DNA from: Baylisascaris procyonis
Lineage: Eukaryota > Nematoda > Chromadorea > Rhabditida > Ascarididae
Length of the DNA stretch: 64,000 nucleotides
Assembly: GCA_037389465.1 (NCBI GenBank)
Contig: JAZARR010000157.1
Span: 310,001 to 374,000, forward strand
Reading direction: 5' to 3'
The position numbers and the translations under genes are program-made. Numbering within the stretch: the stretch's first letter is position 1; every line of letters begins with the position of its first letter. The notes beneath the pieces were generated by a model, which did no database searches, had not been told where the DNA came from, and saw only the letters and a program-made list of their open reading frames with translations. Of the stretch, positions 63,001 to 64,000 are shown piece by piece.

Positions 63001-63777
63001 AAAGGTATTAAAGCAATGCACCGACTGCTTGAGTATAATGAACGATCAAACTTAACGATGAGATGTTGAGAGCGCAACAATCGGCATACTAAATGAACTA
63101 ATTTCAGCAACGAATCGGCTATGCAGCAATACTTCATCTCGTTGCTACAATTTTATTTCTGCTCTCGTTGATATTCTCACTTCTGGCTGCCTATTTACTT
63201 ATCTCATCGAGGCGAACCACTGAATGCTGTTGTTTTATCACCGAATATCAAATCGACTATAGAGAAGAGCCGTACGCAAAATGGAGGTGAACACATTTAT
63301 CATAAATTTTAAATATTCTTTCACACTAAAATTCCATGTCATTTCCTCCTTTATAGTCTTTCTAAAATATTCAGCATAAAAATATCATGTCAACTATTCA
63401 TTTATATGCGTGGATGTATCTATGTCTACATATGCGTTGAATAGTTCGATCTTGCCATAGACGAAAACCATGATCATAAAATTTTGTAGATAAAAGCGAT
63501 CAATCCAATTCTATTACGAATAATTATCCTCTAAATGAGTTATTATCACCTAGAATTGTTGGGATATTCATAAGCCATCGATGCAAATATTTTGAGGATA
63601 GTCGCCGATTTGTTTTAGGCGGCGAATAGTTTTTTGAATGTGAAATAGGATTGCAGATCAAGAAGCGTTTGTGGTGGAGCACCTCTGCTATCTTCGAAAG
63701 GAAGCACTCAATTGCAGAAATACGATGCAGAAAGGTGCCGACCATTCGTCGTTATGACTGATGAGTCGAGCACATAG
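59921..63777 (+). CDS. Clc-like (claudin-like) four-span membrane protein, six exons, complete
   Basis: The Clc-like family is a nematode-expanded relative of the claudin/PMP22/calcium-channel gamma-subunit group; members act at cell contacts or modulate channels. The spliced product is 285 residues. TM1 is about 9-31, TM2 115-136, TM3 145-171, TM4 191-219, with both ends predicted cytoplasmic. The first loop carries Trp34, Trp51-Trp52-Asp-Cys54 and Cys79, the claudin-type W...W..C...C signature. A CCC cluster at 226-228, just after TM4, could be palmitoylated. The start ATG has an in-frame TGA nine codons upstream. Exons: 59921-60025, 60939-61167, 62218-62349, 62510-62601, 63108-63286, 63657-63777. 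It diverges from kettin. The paralogue cannot be named from sequence alone. Confidence 0.9.
60939..61167 (+). CDS. Clc-like exon 2 (residues 36-112, first extracellular loop)
   Basis: The acceptor is GATTACAG|GTGGTT and the donor is CCTTC|GTGAGT, phase 1 out. The exon encodes HHHGIWWDCVRSDRYLIP and, later, TTLKCVYKLDLAAQEALA. Confidence 0.92.
61843..61972 (+). repeat. Direct repeats ACTTATTAACACATGCAATT in Clc-like intron 2
   Basis: Near-identical copies occur at about 61843-61864 and 61935-61956, and a shorter TTAACACATGCAA at 61960-61972. Between them lies an inverted TTAAAATTCCC/GGGGATTTTAA pair. Confidence 0.7.
62218..62349 (+). CDS. Clc-like exon 3 (residues 112-156, TM2 and start of TM3)
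   Basis: The acceptor is TAATTGCAG|CACAAC and the donor is ACAG|GTAAGA. Phase is 1 in and 1 out. The exon encodes KAVIFFATFTFIFGLISIII, then LLCSVALFLT. Confidence 0.92.
62510..62601 (+). CDS. Clc-like exon 4 (residues 156-186, TM3 end and second loop)
   Basis: The acceptor is ATTATAG|CGTCAT and the donor is GAG|GTTAGT. Phase is 1 in and 0 out. The exon encodes SCSALADLIFFFAAMRMDTR, then HGIVDIYE. Confidence 0.9.
63108..63286 (+). CDS. Clc-like exon 5 (residues 187-246, TM4)
   Basis: The acceptor is AATTTCAG|CAACGA. The exon encodes HLVATILFLLSLIFSLLAAY, then TTECCCFITEYQIDY. The frame could stop at TGA 63288-63290. The donor TGGAG|GTGAAC, in phase 2 with an open last exon, argues for splicing on. 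Confidence 0.88.
63657..63777 (+). CDS. Clc-like exon 6 (residues 246-285, cytoplasmic tail and stop)
   Basis: The acceptor is GGATTGCAG|ATCAAG, phase 2 in. The exon reads SRSVCGGAPLLSSKGSTQLQ, then FVVMTDESST and TAG. It is hydrophilic and Ser/Thr-rich, fitting a cytoplasmic tail. If this exon is not used, the protein ends at KWR after TM4. Confidence 0.72.
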
Positions 63778-64000
63778 AGTAGCAATCAATCAGTGCTCGA
63801 GTTCAGGTTTTCCATTCTGAGCACTCCGCGCTTTATAGTTTTATGATTCTATTCGCTTATCGTTTAACAGCTTCATTCGTCCTTCGTATATAGACTTCTC
63901 TTCATTTCCTTTTTTATGTTTTCTTAATTTTCAGTCTTAGCCGAACTTTTCTTGAATGCTATACCACGCTTGTATGAAACTTTATTGGCTAAAACATGAA
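63778..64000. other. 3' flank of the Clc-like gene
   Basis: No coding exon is seen, and no canonical AATAAA occurs between the stop codon and the window end. The cleavage site may use a variant signal or lie outside the window. Confidence 0.5.

Overview
The window looks like nematode chromosomal DNA. It is AT-rich, its introns are GT-AG with TTTCAG-type acceptors and run from about 0.2 to 10.6 kb, and its two recognisable genes are a kettin-type giant sarcomere protein and a four-span Clc-like (claudin-like) membrane protein, a family expanded in nematodes. Introns this long point away from Caenorhabditis and towards a larger-genome parasitic nematode. I cannot name the species.

Positions 1-36269, minus strand: the 5' part of a kettin gene (ketn-1 type). 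I rebuilt 37 coding exons by hand from splice sites and reading phase. They join without a phase conflict into at least 1,729 codons, starting at an ATG with an in-frame stop just upstream and running off the left edge. In order the protein holds Ig1-Ig3, a Gln/Tyr-rich low-complexity region of about 250 residues spread over seven exons, then Ig4 to the first half of Ig12. From Ig5 onwards most Ig domains are joined by kettin-style linkers of about 35 residues (motifs such as RIRELE, KIHAIE, RIKEIE). The 10.6 kb intron (18223-28826) separates the last strand of Ig3 from the rest of that domain. It also holds a GC-rich patch with a TATA-like box and a pair of E-boxes.

Positions 36270-59920: about 23.6 kb between the divergent kettin and Clc-like genes. 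It is dominated by AT-rich sequence, GA and TA microsatellites, homopolymer runs and two fold-back (hairpin) elements. Two GC-richer minus-strand exon-like blocks (37432-37475 and 49484-49596) are phase-compatible with each other and could be an alternative kettin first exon or belong to an unrecognised gene. Other short open blocks there do not exceed chance.

Positions 59921-63777, plus strand: a complete six-exon Clc-like gene (285 residues), with four membrane spans and a claudin-like W...WWDC...C first extracellular loop. The short last exon is reached through an internal donor, so the TGA read by running straight on at 63288-63290 is intronic.

No tRNA, rRNA, CRISPR array, bacterial operon or intact transposon was seen. 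Limits: everything was read by eye, and splice choices were decided by phase continuity and by fit to the Ig fold.
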